Source: Caulobacter sp048541825
GTDB lineage: Bacteria; Pseudomonadota; Alphaproteobacteria; Caulobacterales; Caulobacteraceae
DNA length: 64,000 nucleotides
Direction of reading: 5' to 3'
NCBI RefSeq assembly: GCF_048541825.1
Contig: NZ_CP183332.1
Coordinates: 1,860,001-1,924,000 of the forward strand
Each line of letters begins with the position of its first letter. Positions within the stretch are counted from its first letter, which is position 1. The notes under the pieces are model-generated. The model ran no database searches. It was not told the origin of the DNA and was given only the letters and a program-made list of their open reading frames with translations. Made by a program: the position numbers and the translations under genes. Positions 8,067-16,111 of the stretch are shown in pieces.

Positions 8067-8581
8067 TGCGCCTCTCCTTGCAGCAGAGCGTCCAACGACA
8101 GGGTCGCCAAACCTTCGCGCGCTGCGACCACATAGGCCGTTAGTGCTTCGGCGTCGCCCTCGCCGCGCTCTTCCAGAACCGTGCGGCCGATCATTTCGCC
8201 CAGAGCGGTGCGATCCGGCAGCGAGGCGGCGGCCTCGTCGAACGCCTTCAAGCGACCATAGAAAGCGCCGGCCAGCTTCTTCATCTTCTTGCCGACGGCG
8301 TTATCCGAAACGCCAATCTCGCGGAAAGCATCGTCCAGACCGCGTACATAGGCATCGAACACGGCCTGGGAGGTTTCAGCGGCCAAATCACCCTGAGCCT
8401 TCAAGCGTTCGAGCAAAAGCACGACGTGTAGCGTGAAAAGTTCGAACCGGCCTTCCAGCGAGTCGCGAACGCCCATCGTTGCGTACAGAGGCGCTGAGCG
8501 CGCCTGCGTGACGGCCGATGCATACAGCTTGGCCCCGGCGGCCTTGGCGGGCCTGGGTTTCAGCAGCCGATCCAAAATCAT
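8051..8581 (-). CDS. ubiquinol-cytochrome c chaperone family protein (CBP3/UQCC1-like)
   Basis: A 176-residue protein of the alphaproteobacterial ubiquinol-cytochrome c chaperone family, related to mitochondrial Cbp3/UQCC1 that helps cytochrome b assembly into complex III. Family marks include LYASAVTQARSAPLYATMGV, DSLEGRFELFTLHVVLLLERL and FREIGVSDNAVGKKMKKLAGAF-like segments. No signal peptide, so it acts from the cytoplasmic side. First gene of the operon continuing with YceD, plsX, fabH, ihfA and merR; divergent from bamE across a 121-base promoter region. Confidence 0.88.
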   Translation of the reverse strand: MILDRLLKPRPAKAAGAKLYASAVTQARSAPLYATMGVRDSLEGRFELFTLHVVLLLERLKAQGDLAAETSQAVFDAYVRGLDDAFREIGVSDNAVGKKMKKLAGAFYGRLKAFDEAAASLPDRTALGEMIGRTVLEERGEGDAEALTAYVVAAREGLATLSLDALLQGEAQWPNP

Positions 8582-8702
8582 TCAACGCCTCTATTTCGCC
8601 GCGACCCGGAACTAGATGAGCTACCGGTCCACGCGGGCCATTGAACTAAGCCCCTGCGGGCGATAGGTCAAAGTCCAGCATTTTTCCGGTTCCGGAGCCT
8701 AC

Positions 8703-9191
8703 ATGTTTCGTCCCGCCGTTTTTGTCGCCGCCGCCCTCGGCCTGTCCGCCGTTATGGCCGGCTGCACACCGCTGACGAGCTATTCCGGCTTCCAGGCCAT
8801 CGAGGCCCGCCCGGCCGACATGAAGGTCGGCGAGGACAGCAAATCCACGCTGATGGAGAAGCTGGGCTCGCCCTCGACCATTTCAACCTTCGATCCGAAC
8901 ACCTGGTACTATGTGTCCCAGACCACGGACCGGGTAGCTTTCTACATGCCGCGCGTGATCAAGCGCGACGTCATCGCCATCAAGTTCGACCCGGCCGACG
9001 AAAAGGTCGCCTCGGTCAATACCTTCACGCTGAAGGACGGCAAGGTCATCGCCTATAACGGCCGGGAGACCCCGACCCGCGGTCGCGAAATGACCATCCT
9101 TGAGCAGTTGCTCGGAAACGTCGGTCGTGGCGGCATGCTGCCCCAGGACGATCAGAATGTTCCCGGCAGCCGCCCCGGCGACCGCCGCTAA
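8703..9191 (+). CDS. bamE: outer membrane assembly lipoprotein BamE
   Basis: A 162-residue lipoprotein of the SmpA/OmlA (BamE) family, a BAM-complex component needed for efficient insertion of outer-membrane beta-barrels. The signal peptide ends in lipobox VMAGC with C21 as lipidation site. The BamE core reads VGEDSKSTLMEKLGSPSTIS followed by TWYYVSQ. The C-terminus is Gly/Pro/Arg-rich and probably disordered. ATG at 8703; an intrinsic terminator follows 25 bases downstream of the stop. Confidence 0.92.
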   Translation: MFRPAVFVAAALGLSAVMAGCTPLTSYSGFQAIEARPADMKVGEDSKSTLMEKLGSPSTISTFDPNTWYYVSQTTDRVAFYMPRVIKRDVIAIKFDPADEKVASVNTFTLKDGKVIAYNGRETPTRGREMTILEQLLGNVGRGGMLPQDDQNVPGSRPGDRR

Positions 9192-9216
9192 GCGTCACAG
9201 CACCGCCGATATTCAG

Positions 9217-9250
9217 AAGGCCGCGCCCTTGCAGAGTGCGGCCTTTTTTC
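9217..9250 (+). terminator. intrinsic terminator of bamE
   Basis: Stem AAGGCCGC (9217-9224) / GCGGCCTT (9238-9245) with a 13-base loop followed by a six-T run (9244-9249). Confidence 0.85.
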
Positions 9251-9452
9251 GCGCATCACGACAGTCTGCAAATTCAATCTACCCTCGCGACAGATCTCTG
9301 CCAGGAGATTTAAAGTCAAAGCGCGCTCATGACGGTTTCATGAACTCAGATTGCGCCCTGAAACACTTCATAAACCAGAGCTGGCGCACCTTCATCGCTA
9401 GGGACATCAGGGTCCAACGCATTCATATTGCTGGGTGATTGGAGAGGGTTGA

Positions 9453-9989
9453 GTGAACGGGATGAACCTCAGTTCGTTGTCCGTGCTCATTGTCGACGAC
9501 AACTCGAACATGCGCAAAATCATGGGCGCGATCCTGAAATCCTTTGGCATCCGCGCTATTCACGAAGCCGAGGATGGCCTTCAGGCGCTTCGCCTTCTGA
9601 CCGGCCGGGAAGTCGATATCATTTTCACGGATTTGATGATGCAGCCGGTCGATGGCCTGGCTTTCATCAGGTGGATCCGGACATCCCCCGCCAGCCCAAG
9701 CCCCTATATTCCAATCGTGATGATCACAGGCCACGCCACCAAGCGCAGCCTTGACGCCGCTCGCATGGCCGGGGTCACCGAGTTCCTCGCCAAGCCGCTG
9801 AATGCGCGCGGGGTGATGCACCGCCTCAACGAGGTGATCAACAACCCCCGCCCCTTCGTTCGCGTGGGCGCCTATTTCGGCCCCTGCCGCCGTCGCCGGA
9901 TCGACCACGAGTTCGCTGGCCAGGAACGGCGCTTGGCGGCTGGTGAGGCCGGCGAAGGGGACGAGTTCGATCCCGAGGACGTCTACTAG
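9453..9989 (+). CDS. single-domain response regulator with basic C-terminal tail
   Basis: A 178-residue protein with one receiver domain (residues about 9-132). The acidic pocket DD is at residues 15-16, the phospho-acceptor is D60 in IIFTDLMMQPVDGL, then T in MITGHAT and K in FLAKPLN. There is no output domain, only a C-terminal tail of about 45 residues with an Arg cluster (CRRRRIDHEF), so signalling is probably through protein contacts as in CheY-like regulators. No kinase gene is adjacent. The GTG at 9453 has GGAGAGG upstream (9441-9447), better placed than for the ATG three codons later. Confidence 0.85.
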   Translation: MNGMNLSSLSVLIVDDNSNMRKIMGAILKSFGIRAIHEAEDGLQALRLLTGREVDIIFTDLMMQPVDGLAFIRWIRTSPASPSPYIPIVMITGHATKRSLDAARMAGVTEFLAKPLNARGVMHRLNEVINNPRPFVRVGAYFGPCRRRRIDHEFAGQERRLAAGEAGEGDEFDPEDVY

Positions 9990-10231
9990 GGCGCCAGCCG
10001 GCAAAGTGCGTTCCGGTTCGTTGCCGAAATAGCGCGCCCCAACAAGCCTTGAGCAAACGACACTATCCAATCCTGGCGGCCTTTGCCTTAGGCGATCGGC
10101 GTGATGGGAATGGATCGCGACGGATGAACTCCACATAACGAGCGGCTCCGGGAACATTCAGACGGAGGGTGGCTTTATGACTGGATCAGATCGCACTCCC
10201 CGGCGATCGCCCGTTTCGAAAGGTTCTCCCC

Positions 10232-10597
10232 ATGAAACGCCTCCTGCTTTCCCTCTCAGCCCTGGCCATCGTTTCGGCGGCTCCACTGGCCGCCCAGGCC
10301 GCGCCTTGGCAGTCGGTCAACCAGCGCCAGGCCAATCTGGACCGCCGCATCGACCAAGGTGTCCGTAGCGGCGAGATCACCCGCTCGGAAGCCCAGCGCC
10401 TGCGCGGCGAGTTTCGCAGCCTTGGTCGCCTGGAGATCCGGTACCGTCGCAGCGGCGGCGGCCTGTCGATGCAGGAACGCCGCGACCTGGACATCCGCTT
10501 CGACCGCCTGAGTCAGCGCATCTATGTCCAGAAGCACGACCGCCAGGATCGTGACCATCACGGCCGTGATGGTCACTATGACGGCCGCCGCGGCTAA
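10232..10597 (+). CDS. secreted basic protein of unknown function, His/Asp/Arg-rich tail
   Basis: A 121-residue protein with a clear Sec signal peptide (MKRLLLSLSALAIVSAAPLAAQAAPW, cleavage after AQA). The mature part is a charged helical segment (NQRQANLDRRIDQGVRSGEIT, then RSEAQRLRGEFRSLGRLE) and a tail alternating His, Asp, Arg and Gly (KHDRQDRDHHGRDGHYDGRR), suggestive of metal or polyanion binding in the periplasm. I do not recognise a named family. It stands alone, with a shared bidirectional terminator between it and convergent hppA. Confidence 0.78.
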   Translation: MKRLLLSLSALAIVSAAPLAAQAAPWQSVNQRQANLDRRIDQGVRSGEITRSEAQRLRGEFRSLGRLEIRYRRSGGGLSMQERRDLDIRFDRLSQRIYVQKHDRQDRDHHGRDGHYDGRRG

Positions 10598-10619
10598 GCC
10601 TGCCTGCAGGCAAAAAACA

Positions 10620-10650
10620 GAAAACGCCCCGGAGATCACTCTCCGGGGCC
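10620..10650. terminator. terminator between the secreted protein and hppA
   Basis: A perfect 10-bp stem GCCCCGGAGA (10626-10635) / TCTCCGGGGC (10640-10649) with loop TCAC. On the minus strand it is followed by GTTTTCTGTTTTTTG, so it mainly ends the hppA transcript; on the plus strand the tail is weak. Confidence 0.82.
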
Positions 10651-10675
10651 TCGTCTTGTCTACGGTATCAGTGGA

Positions 10676-12817
10676 TCAGACGCCGTGGGCCAGGATCGCC
10701 AGCAGCAGCAGCGCCACGATGTTGGTGATCTTGATCATCGGGTTCACGGCGGGACCCGAGGTGTCCTTGTAGGGGTCCCCGACGGTGTCGCCGGTGACGG
10801 CGGCCTTGTGAGCCTCCGAACCCTTGGTGTGCAGGACGCCGTCCTTGTCGGTGAAGCCTTCCTCGATCACCTTCTTGGCGTTGTCCCAGGCGCCGCCGCC
10901 GCTGGTCATCGAGATGGCGACGAACAGGCCGGTGACGATCACGCCCATCAGCATGGCGCCCAGCGAGGCAAAGGCGTTGACCTTGCCGGCGATGGCCTGG
11001 ATCGCGAAGAACAGCACCACCGGTGAAACCACCGGCAGCAGGCTGGGCACGATCATTTCGCGGATCGCGGCCTTGGTCAGAATGTCGACCGCCTTGCCGT
11101 ACTCGGGCTTGACCTCATAGGTCATGATACCCGGGTTTTCGCGGAACTGGCGACGAACCTCGGCGACGACGGCCTCGGCGGCACGCCCCACAGCGGTCAT
11201 CGACATGCCGCCGAACAGGAAGGGCAGCAGCCCCCCGAACAGCAGGCCCACGACGACATAGGGGTTGGACAGGTCGAAGGTCACCGGACCCATGCCCTCG
11301 AAGAAGCTGCCCGGCGCGGCATTGGCCGAGAAGTACTTCAGGTCTTCGGTATAGGCGGCGAACAGCACCAGAGCGCCAAGGCCGGCCGAACCGATGGCGT
11401 AGCCCTTGGTGACGGCCTTGGTGGTGTTGCCCACGGCGTCGAGGGCATCGGTGGTGACGCGGACTTCCTTGGGCAGGCCGGCCATTTCGGCGATGCCGCC
11501 GGCGTTGTCGGTGACCGGACCAAAGGCGTCCAGGGCGACAATGAAGCCGGCCAGAGACAGCATGGTGGTGGTGGCGATGGCGATGCCGAACAGGCCCGCC
11601 AGATTATAGGTCACGATAATGCCGACGATGATGGTCAGGGCCGGCAGGGCCGTGGACTCCAGCGACATGGCCAGACCCTGGATCACGTTGGTGCCGTGAC
11701 CCGAGACGCTGGCCTGAGCCACCGACTTCACCGGGCGGAAATTGGTCCCGGTGTAGTACTCGGTGATCATCACGATCAGGGCGGTGACGCCCAGACCGGC
11801 CAGGCCGCAATAGAACAGGGCGTTGGCGTCAAAGGTCTGCTCGCCGACGGTGACGGCGGCCGGGACCAGTTGGTGGATCACGTACCAGACGGCCGGGATC
11901 GACAGCAGGCCGGTGACGATGAGGCCCTTGTAGAGGGCGCCCATGATGTTCTGGCTCTTGCCCAGGCGGACAAAGAACACGCCGATGATCGAGGTGACGA
12001 TGCAGACCGCACAGATGGCCAGCGGCAGCAGCATCATCGCCGTCACCGCTTCGGTGCCGCGGAAGAAGATCGCCGCCAGGACCATGGTGGCGACGGTGGT
12101 CACCGCATAGGTTTCGAACAGGTCGGCGGCCATGCCGGCGCAGTCGCCGACATTGTCGCCAACGTTGTCGGCGATGGTTGCGGCGTTGCGGGGATCATCT
12201 TCCGGGATGCCGGCCTCAACCTTGCCCACCAGATCGCCGCCCACGTCGGCGCCCTTGGTGAAGATGCCGCCACCCAGGCGGGCGAAGATCGAGATCAGGC
12301 TGGCGCCGAAGCCCAGCGAAACGAGCGAATCGACCACAACCCGGTCAGTACCGGCGTAACCGCCGGGGCCGGTGAGCAGGGCGAAGTAGCCCGCCACGCC
12401 GATCAGGGCAAAGCCGGCCACCAGCATGCCGGTGACAGCGCCGGAGGTAAAGGCCATCGACAGACCCTTGGCCAGGCTCTCGGACGCGGCCTGGGCGGTG
12501 CGCACATTGGCGCGGACCGAGATCAGCATACCGGCGAAGCCGGCGGCGCCCGACAGGATGGCGCCCAGGGCGAAGCCGACGGGCTGCTCCCAGGATTTGA
12601 AGAAGAAGGTCAGCAGGGCGATGACCACGACGCCGACCAGGGCGATGGTGGTGTACTGGCGCTTCAGATAGGCCTGAGCACCTTCCTGGATCGCAGCAGC
12701 GATCTCCTGCATCTTTGCATTGCCGGCCGAGGCCCGCATCAAGCTGGCCGTCTGCACGGCGCCATACAGCACCGCCAGCAGCCCGGCCGCTATGGCCAGT
12801 ATAAGCCAAGAACTCAT
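10676..12817 (-). CDS. hppA: membrane-bound H+-translocating pyrophosphatase, K+-insensitive type
   Basis: A 713-residue polytopic protein (about 16 helices) that couples hydrolysis of pyrophosphate to proton export. The pyrophosphate-binding signature DVGGDLVGKVEAGIPEDDPRN and the Asp-rich repeat ADNVGDNVGDCAGMAADLFE are intact, as is the C-terminal GGAWDNAKK and GDTVGDPYKDTSGPAVNP. The motif GNTTKAVTKG has Lys where K+-dependent enzymes have Ala, indicating a K+-independent proton pump. Start ATG 12815-12817 (MSSWLIL); the nine upstream codons are not family-like. An FNR/FixK-like box lies about 60 bases upstream. Confidence 0.97.
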   Translation of the reverse strand: MSSWLILAIAAGLLAVLYGAVQTASLMRASAGNAKMQEIAAAIQEGAQAYLKRQYTTIALVGVVVIALLTFFFKSWEQPVGFALGAILSGAAGFAGMLISVRANVRTAQAASESLAKGLSMAFTSGAVTGMLVAGFALIGVAGYFALLTGPGGYAGTDRVVVDSLVSLGFGASLISIFARLGGGIFTKGADVGGDLVGKVEAGIPEDDPRNAATIADNVGDNVGDCAGMAADLFETYAVTTVATMVLAAIFFRGTEAVTAMMLLPLAICAVCIVTSIIGVFFVRLGKSQNIMGALYKGLIVTGLLSIPAVWYVIHQLVPAAVTVGEQTFDANALFYCGLAGLGVTALIVMITEYYTGTNFRPVKSVAQASVSGHGTNVIQGLAMSLESTALPALTIIVGIIVTYNLAGLFGIAIATTTMLSLAGFIVALDAFGPVTDNAGGIAEMAGLPKEVRVTTDALDAVGNTTKAVTKGYAIGSAGLGALVLFAAYTEDLKYFSANAAPGSFFEGMGPVTFDLSNPYVVVGLLFGGLLPFLFGGMSMTAVGRAAEAVVAEVRRQFRENPGIMTYEVKPEYGKAVDILTKAAIREMIVPSLLPVVSPVVLFFAIQAIAGKVNAFASLGAMLMGVIVTGLFVAISMTSGGGAWDNAKKVIEEGFTDKDGVLHTKGSEAHKAAVTGDTVGDPYKDTSGPAVNPMIKITNIVALLLLAILAHGV

Positions 12818-12877
12818 CCGTATATTGTCCCTTCGCGCTTCCAATCACGAGGGGTACGCCGATCCGGTTTGGACGCC

Positions 12878-12891
12878 CTGATCATGATCAA
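12878..12891. promoter_or_regulatory. FNR/FixK-like box upstream of hppA
   Basis: CTGATCATGATCAA matches TTGAT-N4-ATCAA with one mismatch (C for the first T). Its centre is about 67 bases upstream of the hppA start, suitable for activation under low oxygen. Pattern match only. Confidence 0.35.
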
Positions 12892-13058
12892 GATGTCGTT
12901 CGGATAGACGGGTGGGCCTTATGGCCTCGTGCCCCCTCGATGCTCCCTGAATTGACGCGCACAGCACGCCAAGGCCTGGACAGTGCCAAATGGCACAAGG
13001 GTACGCAACCCGTGGCCGTGCGCGCCACAGGGTAGATGAAACGATTGTTCGACGCGGA

Positions 13059-13571
13059 CTAGTGGTGGGCGGCTGCCGGAGCGGAATGACCGCCCGACGC
13101 CGGCGCCGCAGCGCGCCGGGGACCGGAAGGATGCGAGATCTGCTTGCGCGCGATCTGCTTGGTGATCTCGACCGAAGCCACCTTGCCCTTGCCGACCAGG
13201 GTCGCGGCCTCGCGCATCACGACAGCCTTGAACTTGACGGTGTCGACCTCGTTATAGGTGTCGGACGCCGTAAACGGCGTCCGGTGGGCGGCCTTGACGA
13301 CGGCGTCGCGAAGCAGCGGCTCCTGCCCTTCCATCGCGGTCACAGGGACGGTCGGAGCCATCTTCAGTGTCATATTGACGAAGATGTAGTTCAGCAGCTT
13401 GCCATCGACGATGATCGGAATTGCGATGGGCTGAAGCTTGATCGTCGGATCCGGCGCGGCCTCCTCGCCTTCCTTCTTTTTCGGCGGCCCACTGGCCAAG
13501 GCGGGATTCGCCACGACCAGCAGGGCGGTGGCGATCAGGAGGCGGCGCGTGAGGGCGGAACGAGCGATCAT
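13059..13571 (-). CDS. exported or membrane-anchored protein, weakly FliL-like, unknown function
   Basis: A 170-residue protein with an N-terminal hydrophobic signal or anchor after Arg residues (SALTRRLLIATALLVVANPALASG), a charged linker PKKKEGEEAAP and a folded part with LLNYIFVNMTLKM and EPLLRDAVVKAAHRTPF. This last pattern (strand, then LRDAV-like helix) weakly resembles FliL-type domains, but the length and context do not prove it. The tail is Ala/Pro/His-rich. Start ATG at 13569-13571; it lies 34 bases after thiL and may be cotranscribed with it. I cannot name its role. Confidence 0.65.
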   Translation of the reverse strand: MIARSALTRRLLIATALLVVANPALASGPPKKKEGEEAAPDPTIKLQPIAIPIIVDGKLLNYIFVNMTLKMAPTVPVTAMEGQEPLLRDAVVKAAHRTPFTASDTYNEVDTVKFKAVVMREAATLVGKGKVASVEITKQIARKQISHPSGPRRAAAPASGGHSAPAAAHH

Positions 13572-13605
13572 GCGCCGACCATACCCACCAAGGCTTGAGG
13601 TTTTA

Positions 13606-14640
13606 CTACCCGTGAAGCCAGCCGAGGCGCTCTGGGGTGATATCCTTGCCCTTGAACAGGGCGCAGATCCCCTCGCCTTCCACGAACTCGCCAACGTCGC
13701 GCACGGGAACGCCCGCAGCCATGGCGGCAGCCTGGAAGGCCGCGACATCGGTAGGATCGACGGCGCAAACAATTTCGTAGTCGTCGCCGCCCGACGCCAG
13801 CGACATCCGCGCCTCGCCGGCTTCCGGCTGGGCGCTGAGCCAGTTGCGGGCGCCTGGAGACAGAGGCAGGCGGTCCAGATCAACCATGACCCGCAAGCCG
13901 CTGGCCTTGGCCACATGGGCGGCGTCGGCCAGAAGGCCATCGGAAACGTCGGCGGCGGCACGGGCATAGGCCCGCAGGGGGTCGCGAATACTCAGGCGCG
14001 GCGGCGGCAGACGATAGCTGCTCACCAGGCTGCCGTCCAAATCCTCGACCTCGCCCCAGTGAGCCAGCAGGCCCAGCCAGCCGTCGCCAATCGTGCCGCT
14101 GACCATCAGACGGTCGCCGACCCGCGCGCCCCGCCGAAGCACCGCATCGCCGGCGGGAACCCAGCCCAAGAAAGTCGCCGAAACGACCAGAGGGCCGGAG
14201 GTGGTGACCGTGTCACCACCCAGCAGGTTGATGTCGTAGAGTTCGCCATCCTGGGCCAAGCCGAGCGCGAAGGTCTCGCGATCCTCGATGGTCGTACCCG
14301 ACGGCCAGCCAATCGACAGGAAATAACCATACGGTTCAGCCGCCTTGGCAGCCAGGTCCGACAGGTTGGTGCGCAGCAGCCGCTTGGCCACCAGATCGAG
14401 ATTCTCGCCGGCCAGGAAATGCACCCCGGCGACCATGGTGTCCTTGGTGATCACCAGATCGTGGTCGATGCGCGAGGGCAGGACCGCCGCATCGTCCATC
14501 AGGTCGAGCGCGACGGGGTCGCCGCGCGTCAGCGGGCGGAGAAGACGGGCAATATGGTCGAACTCGTTGGCCGGCGCAGCCGCCGGTTCCGACGGGCCGT
14601 CATCCGAAAACCAGTCGTCGTCCGCGTCAGGTTCGTGCAT
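13606..14640 (-). CDS. thiL: thiamine-monophosphate kinase
   Basis: ATP-dependent enzyme making thiamine diphosphate from thiamine monophosphate. 344 residues with the PurM/ThiL-type marks DDAAVLP near residue 50, the conserved KRLLRTNLSDLAAKAAEP, GGDTVTTSGPLVVSATFLG, AAADVSDGLLADAAHVA and SGGDDYEIV. An acidic N-terminal extension (DADDDWFSDDGP) precedes the core. The ATG at 14638-14640 overlaps the nusB 3' end by 14 bases; open frame further upstream runs inside nusB and is not used. End of the ribH-nusB-thiL unit. Confidence 0.94.
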   Translation of the reverse strand: MHEPDADDDWFSDDGPSEPAAAPANEFDHIARLLRPLTRGDPVALDLMDDAAVLPSRIDHDLVITKDTMVAGVHFLAGENLDLVAKRLLRTNLSDLAAKAAEPYGYFLSIGWPSGTTIEDRETFALGLAQDGELYDINLLGGDTVTTSGPLVVSATFLGWVPAGDAVLRRGARVGDRLMVSGTIGDGWLGLLAHWGEVEDLDGSLVSSYRLPPPRLSIRDPLRAYARAAADVSDGLLADAAHVAKASGLRVMVDLDRLPLSPGARNWLSAQPEAGEARMSLASGGDDYEIVCAVDPTDVAAFQAAAMAAGVPVRDVGEFVEGEGICALFKGKDITPERLGWLHG

Positions 14641-15076
14641 CGCGTGCGATCGCGTCGAGGGCGCCATTGATGAATCCGGCCTCCGGTCCTTCGAAGAACG
14701 ATTTGGCGATCTCGACATACTCGTCGATCACGACCTCGGTGGGAACATCGCGGCGATGGATCAGCTCGTAAGCGCCGGCCCGCAGCACCGCGCGCGCGGT
14801 GGCGTCCAGGCGTTCCAGACGCCAACCCGAGGCCAAGCGCTTGACGATGGCCTGATCGACCTCGCCCTGCTTGGCCACAACGCCCTTGGCCAGTTCGGCG
14901 AAGAAGGTCTCGTCGGCGGCAGCCATCTGCTGGCCGTCCACGTCACGATCGAAACGGTGCTCGGAGAATTCCCGAACCACAGCGTCAACGCCGACGCCGG
15001 AGACTTCCATCTGATACAGCGCCTGAACGGCGGCCAGCCGGGCCACCGACCGCGGTTGAATCCGGTTCTTGCTCAT
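14627..15076 (-). CDS. nusB: transcription antitermination factor NusB
   Basis: RNA-binding all-helical protein that acts with S10 at boxA sites to prevent early termination in rRNA operons. 149 residues with the N-terminal ARLAAVQALYQMEVSG and C-terminal ERLDATARAVLRAGAYEL, PTEVVIDEYVEIAKSFFE, GFINGALDAIARD. Start ATG 15074-15076 overlaps the ribH stop by four bases, so translation is coupled. Standard ribH-nusB-thiL order. Confidence 0.95.
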   Translation of the reverse strand: MSKNRIQPRSVARLAAVQALYQMEVSGVGVDAVVREFSEHRFDRDVDGQQMAAADETFFAELAKGVVAKQGEVDQAIVKRLASGWRLERLDATARAVLRAGAYELIHRRDVPTEVVIDEYVEIAKSFFEGPEAGFINGALDAIARDART

Positions 15077-15537
15077 CGGGTCTGCCCCAGCAGTCGGCGC
15101 TTGAGGGAGACGGTCTCGAGGCAGGCCTTGGCGGCCGCGCCGCCACGATCGCCTTCGCTGACCCTGGCGCGCGTCCAGGCCTGATCTTCCTCGTCGACCG
15201 TCAGCACGCCATAGCCAATGGCCAGGCGCTTGCCGATGCAAAGGTCCTGCAGACCGCGCGCCGTCTCGTTGGCGACGATCTCGAAATGATAGGTCTCGCC
15301 GCGGATCAAGCAGCCCAGGGCGACAAAGCCGTCATAGCGCACACCGACAGGACGATTGCCGGCCTCTTCCGCCATCGCCACGGCGCCGGGAATCTGCAGG
15401 GCGCTGGAGACGGTGATGACGTCATAGTCCGCGCCATAGGCCTCGATCGCCTGCGCCGCTCCGCGCAGCAGTTCGTCGGAGATGCCCGAATAGCTGCGGC
15501 CCTCCACGATCAGCAGGCGGATCTTCTCTTCAATCAT
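15073..15537 (-). CDS. ribH: 6,7-dimethyl-8-ribityllumazine synthase
   Basis: Penultimate enzyme of riboflavin synthesis, condensing a ribityl-aminouracil with dihydroxybutanone phosphate. 154 residues: IRLLIVEGRSYSGISDELL, SSALQIPGAVAMAEEA and ALGCLIRGETYHFEIVANE, which contains the catalytic His and the phosphate-binding stretch. In many alphaproteobacteria ribD, ribE and ribBA lie between nrdR and ribH; here only 69 bases separate them, so the other rib genes must be elsewhere. Overlaps nusB by four bases. Confidence 0.95.
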   Translation of the reverse strand: MIEEKIRLLIVEGRSYSGISDELLRGAAQAIEAYGADYDVITVSSALQIPGAVAMAEEAGNRPVGVRYDGFVALGCLIRGETYHFEIVANETARGLQDLCIGKRLAIGYGVLTVDEEDQAWTRARVSEGDRGGAAAKACLETVSLKRRLLGQTR

Positions 15538-15606
15538 CTAACTCGAACTCCTGGGCGGCGCCGGCGCGTCGCCAACAGACTCAGCCGCAATCGTTACAGA
15601 ATGCGC

Positions 15607-16080
15607 CTATACTTCTTCGTCCGCGACGTCGCTCAGGCCTTCTTCGCCCAGAAACTTTGCAAAATCGCTAGTTTCCTTGAAATCGCGATAGACCGACGCG
15701 TATCGGACATAGGCTACGTCATCGAGGGCCTTCAGCGCCTTCATGACCATTTCGCCCACGGTTGAGGACGGAAGCTCGGTCTCGCCCATGCTTTCCAGCT
15801 GCCGGACGATACCGTTGATCATTCGATCCACGCGTTCGGCCTCAACGGGACGCTTCTGGGTCGCCAGGGCAATCGACCGGACCAGCTTCTCGCGATCGAA
15901 CGGCGAGCGCCGCCCCGACCGCTTGAGAATCGTCAGTTCGCGCAGTTGGACCCGCTCAAAGGTCGTGAACCGTCCACCGCATTCGGGACAGGCGCGACGA
16001 CGCCGGATAGCCGCGCCGTCTTCCGACGGGCGGCTGTCCTTGACCTGGCTTTCGGCGTGGCCACAGAAAGGGCAGCGCAT
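15607..16080 (-). CDS. nrdR: transcriptional repressor NrdR
   Basis: ATP/dATP-sensing repressor of ribonucleotide reductase genes. 157 residues with an N-terminal zinc ribbon (C3, C6, C31, C34; RCPFCGH and ACPECGGRF) and an ATP-cone domain (about residues 47-137) starting ELTILKRSGRRSPFDREKL. The C-terminus adds a short acidic tail. It sits directly downstream of glyA (31 bases), the standard alphaproteobacterial arrangement. Targets would be nrd genes with NrdR boxes, none of which are in this window. Confidence 0.96.
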   Translation of the reverse strand: MRCPFCGHAESQVKDSRPSEDGAAIRRRRACPECGGRFTTFERVQLRELTILKRSGRRSPFDREKLVRSIALATQKRPVEAERVDRMINGIVRQLESMGETELPSSTVGEMVMKALKALDDVAYVRYASVYRDFKETSDFAKFLGEEGLSDVADEEV

Positions 16081-16111
16081 GATCTGGCCCTCCCTGGCTC
16101 AATCGAGTCTA

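Noticed and set aside
11696..12907. A 403-codon plus-strand open frame opposite hppA
   Set aside because: Antisense shadow; the opposite strand encodes the full pyrophosphatase, and this product is low-complexity Asp/Gly/His-rich sequence.
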